In this document: positions 38,212 through 46,490 of the stretch, piece after piece | How the letters are laid out: every line of letters starts with the position of its first letter | Position numbering within the stretch: position 1 is the stretch's first letter | Source: Streptomyces sp. Act143 | GTDB lineage: Bacteria > Actinomycetota > Actinomycetes > Streptomycetales > Streptomycetaceae | Reading direction: 5' to 3' | NCBI RefSeq assembly: GCF_003143935.1 | Contig: NZ_QFRX01000001.1 | Location: 7,145,514-7,209,513 of the forward strand | DNA length: 64,000 nucleotides | Position numbers and translations under genes: made by a program | Notes under the pieces: model-generated | What the model saw: only the letters and a program-made list of their open reading frames with translations | What the model was told of the DNA's origin: nothing | Databases searched by the model: none

Positions 38212-38874
38212 ATGTCCGAGACCGCGAGCACCCCCGCGAAGACCCCTGTCGACTTCTGGTTCGACCCTCTGTGCCCCTGGGCGTGGATGACCTCCCGGTG
38301 GGTGCTGGAGGTGGAGAAGGTCAGGGACATCGAGGTGCGCTGGCACATCATGAGCCTGGCCGTGCTCAACGAGGACAAGCTCGACCAGCTGCCCGAGGAG
38401 TACCGGGACATGCTGGAGACCAAGGCGTGGAAGCCGGTGCGCGTGGTGACCGCGGCCTGGCAGAAGCACGGCGCGGACGTCCTCGGCCCGCTCTACACCG
38501 CGCTCGGCACCCGCTTCCACAACAACGGCGAGGGCCCCACGGTCGAGGCCATCGCCGCCGCGCTCGCCGACGCCGGACTGCCCGCCGACCTGATCGACTA
38601 CGCCGACCAGGAGGACTTCGAGTTCGACGCCGAGCTGCGCGCCTCCCACAAGGAGGGCATAGAGAAGGTCGGCCAGGAGGTCGGCACCCCCGTCATCGCC
38701 GTGCCCGGCCCCGACGGCGAGCAGATCGCCTTCTTCGGCCCGGTCGTCACCCCGGCCCCCAAGGGCGAGGACGCGGCGAAGCTCTGGGACGGCACCCTGG
38801 CCGTCGCCTCGGTCCCCGGCTTCTACGAGATCAAGCGCACCCGGACCAAGGGCCCGGACTTCAGCAACCTGTAG
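38212..38874 (+). CDS. DsbA-fold protein related to mycothiol-dependent nitroreductase Rv2466c
   Basis: This 220-residue cytoplasmic protein has the FWFDPLCPWAWMTSRWVLEV start typical of Rv2466c-like thioredoxin-fold proteins. C21 sits in CPWAW, whereas the mycobacterial enzyme has CPWC, so this protein has only the nucleophilic cysteine and probably works through a mixed disulfide with mycothiol. The conserved cis-Pro region is GTPVIAVPGPDG. The ATG at 38212 follows TAGGAGA. It is a single gene, divergent from pepN copy 2. The redox partner and substrate are not shown by sequence. Confidence 0.87.
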   Translation: MSETASTPAKTPVDFWFDPLCPWAWMTSRWVLEVEKVRDIEVRWHIMSLAVLNEDKLDQLPEEYRDMLETKAWKPVRVVTAAWQKHGADVLGPLYTALGTRFHNNGEGPTVEAIAAALADAGLPADLIDYADQEDFEFDAELRASHKEGIEKVGQEVGTPVIAVPGPDGEQIAFFGPVVTPAPKGEDAAKLWDGTLAVASVPGFYEIKRTRTKGPDFSNL

Positions 38875-38877
38875 GTC

Positions 38878-39105
38878 TCACGCCGGGGGATCGGCGGCCG
38901 GGTTCCGGAACTCCTCCAGGAGCCGGCCGCCGTCGCGCTGGTGGTGGACGGGCTGGTACCAGCGGCAGCCCACGGCGGTGCAGCGCCACAGGTCGGTCCT
39001 GCCGCGATGCCGCGGCTCGACCCCCGTCCACTCCCGGCCTTCGAGCATCCGGAACTCCCGGTCGTACTTCTTGCAGGTCGGGCAGTACTTGTTCGCGAAG
39101 AACAC
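38878..39105 (-). CDS. Small zinc-ribbon protein, unknown function
   Basis: This 75-residue protein carries two cysteine pairs, C8-x2-C11 (YCPTCKKYD) and C42-x4-C47 (WRCTAVGCRW), spaced as in a zinc ribbon. The centre is basic and there is no membrane segment. Its stop is 4 nt from the stop of the DsbA-fold gene on the other strand. I do not recognise the family; the paired cysteines and codon use support a real gene. Confidence 0.6.
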   Translation of the reverse strand: MFFANKYCPTCKKYDREFRMLEGREWTGVEPRHRGRTDLWRCTAVGCRWYQPVHHQRDGGRLLEEFRNPAADPPA

Positions 39106-39115
39106 CGGCCCCTCC

Positions 39116-39271
39116 TCAGCTGCTCCCGGCCGTCACCGCCGGATTCGGGAAGTCGCTCATCACCACGTCGGCCCCCGCCTCGTAGTAGACCGCGTACTGC
39201 GCGCACGCGCCCCCGAAATCGTTCGCTCCGCTCCCGCGCCGGACCACCAGGACCCGGGCACGGTCAGGCAC
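39116..39271 (-). pseudogene. C-terminal remnant of a glycerophosphodiester phosphodiesterase-like gene
   Basis: A minus-strand frame ending in TGA at 39116-39118 reads DFGGACAQYAVYYEAGADVV followed by MSDFPNPAV, the last strand-helix unit of GDPD-type TIM barrels, in which the SDFP motif ends the barrel. Only about 50 codons remain; upstream the frame runs into the 3' end of the FGGY kinase gene, with no catalytic part left. Confidence 0.5.
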
Positions 39272-40691
39272 GCGAGCGGGCCCGTGCCTCCGACAGCCGG
39301 GCCAGGTGTTCGCCGTAGCCCTTCGCGTAGTACGCCGCCCGGTCCTGGTCCGGCTCGACGACCGAGGTCGGCTGCGTCCACGCGGTCACGTCCAGCGCCG
39401 CCCCGAACCGCTCGGCCGCCGCCAGCACCGCCCCGCGCGCGCCGACTTCACCCTCGACGACCCGTAACGGCCTGCCCAGCACGTCCGCCAGCAGCCGCAT
39501 CCAGGCCGGGCTGCGGGTACCGCCCCCGCAGACCGCCAGCGTGCCGGTGAGCCCCGCCGCCTCCAGACAGTGCCGGGCCGCGTAGCCGATGCCCTCGCAG
39601 GTCGCGCGGATCAGGTCGGCCGGGGTGGACTCCAGCGAGACACCGGTGAGTTCGGCGCGGAGCCGGGGTTCGACGAAGGGGGCGCGTTCGCCGGAGGGGG
39701 CGAAGTAGGGCAGGACGCGGACGCCGTGTGCGCCGGGCGGGGTCCGCGCGAGCAGGGCGTCCACCTCGTCGTGGCCGGTCCCCGTCGTCGAGAGCACCCA
39801 GTCCAGCGCGGCCGTCCCCACCATCGCGGGCATCGCGCGCAGCCAGTGCCCCGGACGGTCCGTGGAGATGTACAGGCCGGCCGGCTCGCCCGTCAGGACC
39901 ACCTCGTCCGTCGCGACCAGGGCGGCCAGGCAGGTGCCGACGATCAGCAGGCCGTCGCCGGGCGCGGTCACCCCGGCGCCGAGCGCGCACGCGGGCAGAT
40001 CGTAGGGGCCGTCGGCGAGACGGACGCCCGCCGGGAGGCCCTCGCCGCGTGCCTCGCCCGTCGCGACCGGGTCGCTGACCGGCGCCAGCAGCCCCCTGCG
40101 GTGGGTCAGACCGAGCAGCTCCACCACCCGGTTGTCGTACGACCGGGTCCGCGGGTCCAGGAACGGCATCGAGGCGTCCGAGACATCCGTCGCCGCGCGC
40201 GCCGCGCCCGTCAGCCGCTGGAACACCATGTCCTTGCAGTAGACGGCCGCCGACGCCGCGTCCAGCGACTTCGGGTCGTGGCAGTCCAGCCAGGCCAGCA
40301 GGGGCCCCGGGCTGCCCGGGAACATCGCGCTGCCGGTGCGCCTGAAGACGGTCTCGAACGTGCCGTCCGCCAGCCACCGGTCGACGAGTTCATGGGCCCG
40401 CCCGTCCATCCAGGACGCCGCCGCCCGCACCGGGCGCCCCTCGCCGTCCACCAGCCACACCCCGTCGCCCTGCCCGGTCAGCCCGGCGAACTCGACCGGT
40501 TCGGGCAGGCTCGTGGTCACCTCTTCGAGTACGGCGACGACCGCGCCGTACACCTCGTCCATGTCCTGCTCCACGAAGCCGCCGTGCAGCGCGAGGCCCA
40601 CCGGCCGGGCGGCCACGCCCAGTTGACGGCCGGTGCGGTCGAAGGCGGCGGCCTTCACCATGGATGTGCCGACGTCGATCCCCACGTACAT
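39264..40691 (-). CDS. FGGY-family carbohydrate kinase (minus-strand copy)
   Basis: This 475-residue ATP-dependent sugar kinase has the phosphate-1 motif YVGIDVGTSMVKAAAFD, adenosine motif region GGGTRSPAWMRLLADVLGRP and phosphate-2 motif in the middle. Overall it is closest to the xylulokinase branch of FGGY enzymes, but WMDGRAHELV and the substrate loop do not identify one sugar. It lies 17 nt downstream of a hydroxyacid dehydrogenase and in the same operon as a DeoR regulator. It probably phosphorylates a pentose, pentulose or sugar alcohol. Confidence 0.85.
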   Translation of the reverse strand: MYVGIDVGTSMVKAAAFDRTGRQLGVAARPVGLALHGGFVEQDMDEVYGAVVAVLEEVTTSLPEPVEFAGLTGQGDGVWLVDGEGRPVRAAASWMDGRAHELVDRWLADGTFETVFRRTGSAMFPGSPGPLLAWLDCHDPKSLDAASAAVYCKDMVFQRLTGAARAATDVSDASMPFLDPRTRSYDNRVVELLGLTHRRGLLAPVSDPVATGEARGEGLPAGVRLADGPYDLPACALGAGVTAPGDGLLIVGTCLAALVATDEVVLTGEPAGLYISTDRPGHWLRAMPAMVGTAALDWVLSTTGTGHDEVDALLARTPPGAHGVRVLPYFAPSGERAPFVEPRLRAELTGVSLESTPADLIRATCEGIGYAARHCLEAAGLTGTLAVCGGGTRSPAWMRLLADVLGRPLRVVEGEVGARGAVLAAAERFGAALDVTAWTQPTSVVEPDQDRAAYYAKGYGEHLARLSEARARSRA

Positions 40692-40708
40692 GAGCGCCTC
40701 CCGGTGCC

Positions 40709-41743
40709 TCAGGTCAGACAGTGCGCCAGTGATTCCCCGCGCACCCAGCGCCCCACCTCCGCCGCCGCGAGCGCCGTCGCCTTTTCGGCCACCGCGCGGG
40801 AGGCCCCGCCCAGGTGCGGGGTGAGCACCACGCGGTCACCGAGCGCGCGCAGCCGGGAGTCCGGTGCGAGGGGCTCGTGCGCGAAGGTGTCGAGTGCCGC
40901 CGCCGACAGGTGTCCGCTCTCCAGCGCGTCGCACAGGGCGCCCTCGTCCAGCAGGGGACCGCGGGCCGCGTTGACGACGACCCCGCCCGGCGGCAGCAGG
41001 GCCAGCTCGCGGGCGCCGACCAGCCCGCGGGTCTCGGCGGTGAGGCGGGCGTGCAGGGTGATCACCTGGGAACGGCGCAGGAGTTCGTCGAGGGTGGCGA
41101 CCCGCAGCCCGTGGATCTCCAGGTGGTGGATGTACGGGTCGTACACCATGACCCGCGCCCCGAAGGCGCACAGCACCCGGGCGACCCGGCTGCCGACCGC
41201 CCCGTAGCCGACCAGGCCGACGGGCAGGTCCTCCAGCTCCAGGCCGCTGTGTTCATAGGTGTAGTAGGCGGCGCCCGCCCAACTGCCCTGCCGGGACAGC
41301 AGGTCGTGGGCCTGGGGGATGCGGCGCAGGGCCGCCAGGAGCAGGCCGACGGTGAACTCGGCGGTGGCGGCGGCGTTGCGGCCGGGGGTGAAGCAGACGC
41401 GGACGTCGTGGGACTTGGCCGCCTCCAGGTTCACGTTGACCGGGCCGCCCCGGCAGACCACGACCAGCCGCAGGTCGGGACAGGCGTCCAGGACGCGTGC
41501 CGTGACCGGCCCCATCTGGGTGACCAGCACCCGGGCGCCGGCCAGGGCCTCGATCAGCTCGTCCTCGGCGTCGCCGGCCTCGCTGACCTCGGCGACCGGG
41601 CCGAAGGGTTCCAGGGGCCAGCCCAGCGTCAACTCATGTATGTCAACAGGCTGTTCGCGGAGCTCATGGGTGATCGCCCGGCGGATCAGCTCCGGCAGGA
41701 TGAAGTGGTCGCCGGCCGCCACGGCCCGCAGGGCATCGGTCAT
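40709..41743 (-). CDS. D-2-hydroxyacid dehydrogenase family protein
   Basis: This 344-residue NAD(P)-dependent dehydrogenase has the Rossmann motif GLVGYGAVGSRVARVL and the three catalytic regions: arginine in NAARGPLLDE, glutamate in HEPLAPDS and histidine in TPHLGGAS. The family includes phosphoglycerate and glyoxylate/hydroxypyruvate reductases. In this sugar module it more likely works on a sugar acid. Its ATG overlaps the stop of the upstream ATPase remnant by 4 nt (ATGA), so the operon arrangement predates decay of that gene. Confidence 0.87.
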   Translation of the reverse strand: MTDALRAVAAGDHFILPELIRRAITHELREQPVDIHELTLGWPLEPFGPVAEVSEAGDAEDELIEALAGARVLVTQMGPVTARVLDACPDLRLVVVCRGGPVNVNLEAAKSHDVRVCFTPGRNAAATAEFTVGLLLAALRRIPQAHDLLSRQGSWAGAAYYTYEHSGLELEDLPVGLVGYGAVGSRVARVLCAFGARVMVYDPYIHHLEIHGLRVATLDELLRRSQVITLHARLTAETRGLVGARELALLPPGGVVVNAARGPLLDEGALCDALESGHLSAAALDTFAHEPLAPDSRLRALGDRVVLTPHLGGASRAVAEKATALAAAEVGRWVRGESLAHCLT

Positions 41744-42540
41744 CGCAGGGTGTCTCCCGTCTGTCCGTCGAAGACGTGCGTGAGTCCTGGGGCCACCGGG
41801 CCCCGTTCGTCAGGGGCGAGCCGTACCTCGGGGCGGGTGCGGGCGGTGACGGGACCCGCCACGCCGTCCAGCGCGAGGGTCGCGATGCCCGGCTCCACCT
41901 CGCGGCCCGCCGCCACCGGAACCGGCAGCTCGATCGCTACGGCCCGGGAGAGGCGGACCCGGCCGTCCGCGGTCACCACGCCCGGCAGCAGGTCGATCGC
42001 CGGTTCACCGACGAAGTCGGCCGGCACGTCCGGTACGCGGATCGGCGCCCGTGCCAGGCGGAAGCGTTGCTTCTGGCCGCTGGGCAGGCCCGCGGGGCGG
42101 ACGTCCAGGATCTCGGCCAGGCCCACCCGCCCGGCGATCTCGGCGACCTCGCGGGAGACATCCCCGCGGGCCGTCCCGCGCCGCGCCTTCAGCCCGGACG
42201 CCAGGTTCTCCGCCACCGTCAGCGGCGGGTTCAGGGCGCAGTTCCCGAACGCCACTCCCATGTCCCGGAGCCGCGCCGGCGTCCCGGTCGCCGACGTGCC
42301 GTCCGCCAGGATGTGCGTGCCGGTGACCGTCTCCAGGCCGGCGATCATCCGCGGGGTGGTGGACTTGCCGCAGCTCCCGCAGCTCCCGCAGCTCCCGCAG
42401 CTCCCGCCGCCCGACGGGCCGCGCAGGCCCGGCAGTTCGCCCGGGCGCAGGGTGAGGTCGATGCCGCGGACCGCCTCCACCGGCGGACTCCCGCGGGCGC
42501 GACGGGCCTTGCGCAGGTCACGTGGCTCCAGCCGGGTCAT
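41740..42540 (-). pseudogene. Degenerate MsiK/UgpC-type ABC ATPase lacking Walker B
   Basis: The 266-codon frame is open but cannot encode a working ATPase. The P-loop, expected as GPSGCGKST, is stretched to 21 residues by four copies of the 9-bp unit CAGCTCCCG (GSC repeats), giving GPSGGGSCG then GSCGKSTT. The signature is LPSGQKQR instead of LSGGQ. Directly after LARAPIRVPD the sequence jumps to FVGEPAIDLLPGVV, the C-terminal TOBE-like region, so about 110-130 residues with Walker B, D-loop and H-loop are deleted. Intact relatives have about 370 residues. It lies between an intact DeoR gene (23-nt overlap) and an intact dehydrogenase, in register with both. Confidence 0.82.
42371..42406. 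repeat. 9-bp tandem repeat inside a Walker A motif
   Basis: Four perfect copies of CAGCTCCCG (42371-42406), in frame with the degenerate ATPase, insert GSC triplets between the two halves of the P-loop. Confidence 0.95.
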
Positions 42541-43363
42541 CGCCGCCCCTCGTCACACAGACCTCGTAACGGACCTTGTGTTCGTCCAGATCGCGCAGCG
42601 CGTCCGCCGGTGCCCCGTCGTCGACCAGGAGGAGGTCGAAGCGGGACAGGGGGGCGACGCGGTGCAGGGCGGTCCGGGCGAGTTTGGTGTGGTCGATCAG
42701 CAGGACGTTGCGGGCGGCCGAGTCGAGCATCGCCCGCTTCACCGACACGATGTGCTGCTCCTGGTGGTAGGCGTACCCCCCGTGCACGGCCGAGGTGGAC
42801 GCGAAGCAGACGTCCACCCGGAGCGACTGGACCGCCTCGACGCAGGAGACGCCGAGGAAGGAGGAGTGCAGGGGGTCGTAGTCGCCGCCGAGGGCCATGA
42901 GGTGGATGCCGCGCTGGTCGGCGAGGAGGTTGAGGGCCTCCAGGAAGTTGGTGACGACCGTGAGCGGGGTGACCTCGCCGAGGCGGGGGCGGCGGGCTAT
43001 CTCCAGGGCGGACGTCGAGTCGTCCAGCATGATCGCCATCCCGGGCTCGATCAGCTGGAGCGCCCGCTCGGCGACGGCCGCCTTCTCGGCCCGCATGGTC
43101 TTCAGCCGGTACTGCACGTTCGACTCGAAGACCCCGGACGGCTGCGCCGTCACCCCGCCCCTGAACTTCCGGACGATTCCCTGCCGTTCGAGCTCGTCCA
43201 GATCGCGGTGGATGGTCATCAGGCTCACCCCGAAGCGCTCGGCGAGCTCGGCCGCGGTCGCCGAACCGTCGGCGAGGACCTGCTCGGTCATGGCGGCCTG
43301 GCGGGCGGCGGGGCCCGTGGTGCCCTTGAGGAAACGCCGTCGGTGATGCGCGTGCGTGTCCAT
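42518..43363 (-). CDS. DeoR/GlpR-family transcriptional regulator
   Basis: This 281-residue repressor has an N-terminal DeoR helix-turn-helix (TAAELAERFGVSLMTIHRDL, about residues 36-55, then RKFRGGV) and a C-terminal sugar-phosphate sensor domain (DDSTSALEIA near 120, LMALGGDYDP near 160). The ATG at 43361-43363 follows GGAGG. It is divergent from the second FGGY kinase and heads the dehydrogenase/kinase operon, so a sugar phosphate made by these kinases is the likely inducer of the whole module. Confidence 0.9.
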   Translation of the reverse strand: MDTHAHHRRRFLKGTTGPAARQAAMTEQVLADGSATAAELAERFGVSLMTIHRDLDELERQGIVRKFRGGVTAQPSGVFESNVQYRLKTMRAEKAAVAERALQLIEPGMAIMLDDSTSALEIARRPRLGEVTPLTVVTNFLEALNLLADQRGIHLMALGGDYDPLHSSFLGVSCVEAVQSLRVDVCFASTSAVHGGYAYHQEQHIVSVKRAMLDSAARNVLLIDHTKLARTALHRVAPLSRFDLLLVDDGAPADALRDLDEHKVRYEVCVTRGGDDPAGAT

Positions 43364-43524
43364 CCGTGACCTCCAGGTGGGGCGGGGCCAGGTGCTCGGC
43401 AACACCTCGGGTCGACTCGATAACAGAGGGTGTAACGGCGGAAGATGGCCGTCAATCCCTCGCGCACGCCCACATCTCAGGGCACAGTGAGAAGTTCACG
43501 GCATCGGATGTGCGGGAGGCCGGG

Positions 43525-44961
43525 ATGGCGCAGGAGGCATGGCTCGGGATCGACCTCGGGACCCAGAGCGTCCGCACCCTGCTCGTCACGGCCGACGGCA
43601 CGGCCCTGGGCGGCGGCTCGGCCCCGCTCCGGGCGCGGCGCGACGGCGTACGGCACGAACAGGACCCGGAGGAGTGGTGGACGGCGGTGTGCGCGACGGC
43701 CCGGGCCGCCCTGCGGGAGCGCTCCGCCGGGGTCGGCGGGCTCGCGGTGTGCGGGACGTCCGGGACCGTGCTGCTCACGGACGACGCCGGCCGACCGGTG
43801 AGCCCCGCGCTGATGTACGACGACGGGCGGGCGTGGGCGGAGGCGGAGCGGCTGCGCGGGGCGGGCCTCGCGGTGCAGAACACGTGGGGGCTGCCGAAGG
43901 CGCTGTGGCTGCGCCGGGTGCACGGCCCCGGCCGGATCACCCACCAGCCCGACCTGGTCACCGCCCGCCTCGTCGGCCACCCCGTCCCCACCGACTCCAG
44001 TCACGCCCTGAAGACGGCGTACGACGTGGCGGCCGACGCCTGGCCGGACCTGCCGGGCTCCCCGCTGCCGCTGCCCGGCGTCGTACGCCCCGGCACCCGC
44101 CTGGGCGAGGTCTGCGCGAGCGCCGCCGAGGCCACCGGCATCCCGGCCGGCACCCCCGTCGTTGCCGGCATGACCGACGGCTGCGCGGCCCAGATCGCGT
44201 CCGGCGCCCTGCGCGCGGGCTCCTGGAACTCGGTGCTCGGCACCACCCTGGTCCTCAAGGGCGCGTCCCCGGCCCCGGTCCACGACCCGACCGGCGTCCT
44301 CTACAACCACCGTGCCCCGGACGGCAGTTGGCTGCCCGGCGGCGCGTCGAGCGTGGGCGCGGGCGTGCTGACGGCGGCGTTCGCGGGGGCGGACCCGGCG
44401 GAGATGGACCGGCAGGCGGCCCGGCACGAACCGGCCGGGGCGATCGCCTACCCCCTGGTCTCCCCGGGCGAACGCTTCCCCTTCCTGGCCCCCGGAGCGA
44501 CGGCCCTGCTGCTCGGCGAACCCGCGAGCCAGGCCGACCTGTGGGCCGCCCTCCTCCAGGGCGTCGCCTTCACCGAACGGCTCTGCCTGGACTACCTCCA
44601 CCACCTCGGCGCCCCCCTCGACGGCCCCCTGACCTTCACCGGCGGCGCGGCCCGCAGCCCGTACTGGAACCAGCTGCGCGCCGATGTCCTGGGCCGGCCG
44701 GCCCGCGTCCCGGAACAGACCGAACCGGCTCTGGGAATGGCCGCGTTGGCGGCCCACGGGATCGGCGGCGAGCCGCTGCCGGACCTCGCGGAGCGGATGG
44801 TCCGGGTCCGGACGGTCCTGGAACCCCGCCCGGACCGCACCGCCCGCTTCACCGAGCCGTACGCCCGCCTGATCGACGAACTCACGAACCGGGGCTGGCT
44901 GCCCCCGCCCGTCGCGGCGCACGCGCGGGCCCGCCTCGGCCTGGACACTGCGGACTCATGA
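43525..44961 (+). CDS. FGGY-family carbohydrate kinase (plus-strand copy)
   Basis: This 478-residue kinase has the FGGY phosphate-1 motif WLGIDLGTQSVRTLLV, phosphate-2 region MTDGCAAQIASGAL and adenosine motif FTGGAARSPYWNQLRADVLG. It is only distantly similar to the FGGY enzyme at 39264-40691, so the pair is probably not a recent duplication and the two should act on different sugars. The ATG at 43525 follows GGGAGG. Its stop overlaps the next start as ATGA, making one unit with the histidine phosphatase. It is divergent from the DeoR gene (161-nt gap without a clear palindrome). Confidence 0.86.
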   Translation: MAQEAWLGIDLGTQSVRTLLVTADGTALGGGSAPLRARRDGVRHEQDPEEWWTAVCATARAALRERSAGVGGLAVCGTSGTVLLTDDAGRPVSPALMYDDGRAWAEAERLRGAGLAVQNTWGLPKALWLRRVHGPGRITHQPDLVTARLVGHPVPTDSSHALKTAYDVAADAWPDLPGSPLPLPGVVRPGTRLGEVCASAAEATGIPAGTPVVAGMTDGCAAQIASGALRAGSWNSVLGTTLVLKGASPAPVHDPTGVLYNHRAPDGSWLPGGASSVGAGVLTAAFAGADPAEMDRQAARHEPAGAIAYPLVSPGERFPFLAPGATALLLGEPASQADLWAALLQGVAFTERLCLDYLHHLGAPLDGPLTFTGGAARSPYWNQLRADVLGRPARVPEQTEPALGMAALAAHGIGGEPLPDLAERMVRVRTVLEPRPDRTARFTEPYARLIDELTNRGWLPPPVAAHARARLGLDTADS

Positions 44962-45584
44962 GCAGCACGACCCTCCTCCTCGCCCGGCACGGCCAGACCG
45001 TCTGGCACGCCGAGAACCGCTACGCCGGCGTCAGCGACATCGCCCTCACCGACGAGGGCCGCGCCCAGGCCGAGGCCCTCGGCCGCTGGGCCGCCGCTCA
45101 CCCGGTGGACGCGGTCTGGACGTCCACGCTGTCCCGGGCCGTCGCCACCGCCGACCCCGCCTGCCGCGCCCTCGGCCTCACCCCGCACCGCGAACCCGCC
45201 CTGCGCGAATGCGACTTCGGGGTGGTGGAGGGCCGTACCCTCGCCGAGTTCGCGGCGCAGAACCCGCAGGCGGCGGAGGCTTTCCGCACCGATCCCGTGG
45301 CCCACCCCTTCCCCGGCGCCGAGGACCCGAGGGCGGCGGTGGAGCGGGCCACCGCCGCCCTGCGCCGCATCGCGCGGGCCCACCCCGGCGAGCGCGTCCT
45401 CGTCGTGGCCCACAACACCCTGCTCCGCCTGGTCCTGTGCGAGCTGCTGTCCATCCCGCTGAGCGAGTACCGGCGGGTCTTCCCGCGGTTGCGCAACGCG
45501 GCGGTCAGTGAACTCCGCGTGACGGACGGCGGTCCGGCCGCACTCGTCTCCCTCAATGTGCCGTGCGACCTGCGCCTGCCGTAG
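44958..45584 (+). CDS. Histidine phosphatase-family protein
   Basis: This 208-residue protein has the catalytic RHG at 10-12 (LARHGQTVWHAENRYAG), second-histidine motif VVAHNTLLRLVLC, and the acidic EGRTLAEF region of the phosphoglycerate-mutase/phosphatase superfamily. It probably removes phosphate from a small metabolite; translational coupling to the FGGY kinase suggests a sugar phosphate of the same pathway. Confidence 0.88.
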   Translation: MSSTTLLLARHGQTVWHAENRYAGVSDIALTDEGRAQAEALGRWAAAHPVDAVWTSTLSRAVATADPACRALGLTPHREPALRECDFGVVEGRTLAEFAAQNPQAAEAFRTDPVAHPFPGAEDPRAAVERATAALRRIARAHPGERVLVVAHNTLLRLVLCELLSIPLSEYRRVFPRLRNAAVSELRVTDGGPAALVSLNVPCDLRLP

Positions 45585-45596
45585 CACCATGGGCAC

Positions 45597-46373
45597 ATGA
45601 CGGAGATCGACACCTCGGTACCCCATTCGGCCCGCATCTGGAACTACTGGCTCGGCGGCAAGGACAACTACCCGGTCGACGAGGCGGCGGGCGACGCCTA
45701 CACCGCCGTCTTCCCCGGCATCGTCACCATCGCCCGCAGCAGCCGCGCCTTTCTCGGCCGCAGCATCCGGTACCTGGTGCAGGAGGCGGGTGTACGCCAG
45801 TTCCTGGACGTCGGCACCGGCCTGCCGACCGTCGACAACACCCATGAGGTCGCCCAGCGCATCGCCCCCGAGTCGAGAATCGTCTACGTCGACAACGACC
45901 CGCTCGTCCTGACCCACGCCCGCGCCCTGCTCACCTCCACCCCGGAGGGCGTCACCGCGTACGAGGACCTGAGCCTGTACGAGCCCGAGCGCATCCTGGA
46001 GCAGGCGAGCCGGACCCTCGACCTCTCCCGGCCCACCGCCCTGATCCTCAGCGGCATCCTCGGCCACGTCGCCGACTACGACCTGGCCCGGGACCTCGTC
46101 GCCCGCCTCCTCGCGGGCCTGCCCTCCGGCAGCCATCTGTGCGTCAACGACGGCTCGCGCGGCACCGACCCGGACTACGAGCACGCCCAGGACTCCTACA
46201 ACGAGACCGGCGCCGTCCCGTACTTCCTGCGTCCGGTGGAGCAGATCACGGCGTTCTTCGAGGGCCTGGAACTGGTGGACCCGGGCGTCGTCTCGGTCCC
46301 CCTGTGGCGCCCCGACCCGGGCACCACGCCGGAGCCGATCGGCCAGCACGGCGGCGTGGGCCGCAAGCCGTAG
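45597..46373 (+). CDS. SAM-dependent methyltransferase (DUF574 family)
   Basis: This 258-residue protein belongs to the actinobacterial DUF574 group: HSARIWNYWLGGKDNYPVDE at the start, SAM-binding FLDVGTGLPTVDNTHEVAQ near residue 65 and VYVDNDPLVLTHARALL near 100. Streptomyces carry many paralogues of unknown substrate. It starts 12 nt after the histidine phosphatase stop and ends at a terminator shared with sodF. Confidence 0.88.
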   Translation: MTEIDTSVPHSARIWNYWLGGKDNYPVDEAAGDAYTAVFPGIVTIARSSRAFLGRSIRYLVQEAGVRQFLDVGTGLPTVDNTHEVAQRIAPESRIVYVDNDPLVLTHARALLTSTPEGVTAYEDLSLYEPERILEQASRTLDLSRPTALILSGILGHVADYDLARDLVARLLAGLPSGSHLCVNDGSRGTDPDYEHAQDSYNETGAVPYFLRPVEQITAFFEGLELVDPGVVSVPLWRPDPGTTPEPIGQHGGVGRKP

Positions 46374-46392
46374 GCGCCGCTCCGCACGGGAA

Positions 46393-46423
46393 AGCCCCCG
46401 CGAGTCACGTCCTCGCGGGGGCT
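46393..46423. terminator. Bidirectional hairpin between methyltransferase and sodF
   Basis: A 12-bp perfect stem AGCCCCCGCGAG/CTCGCGGGGGCT with a 7-nt loop lies between two convergent stops. Confidence 0.75.
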
Positions 46424-46490
46424 CCCGTCATTCCGCCTGCCACGTGAAGGGTGAGAAGACGATCACGAGCAGGACGTATTCATACACCCG

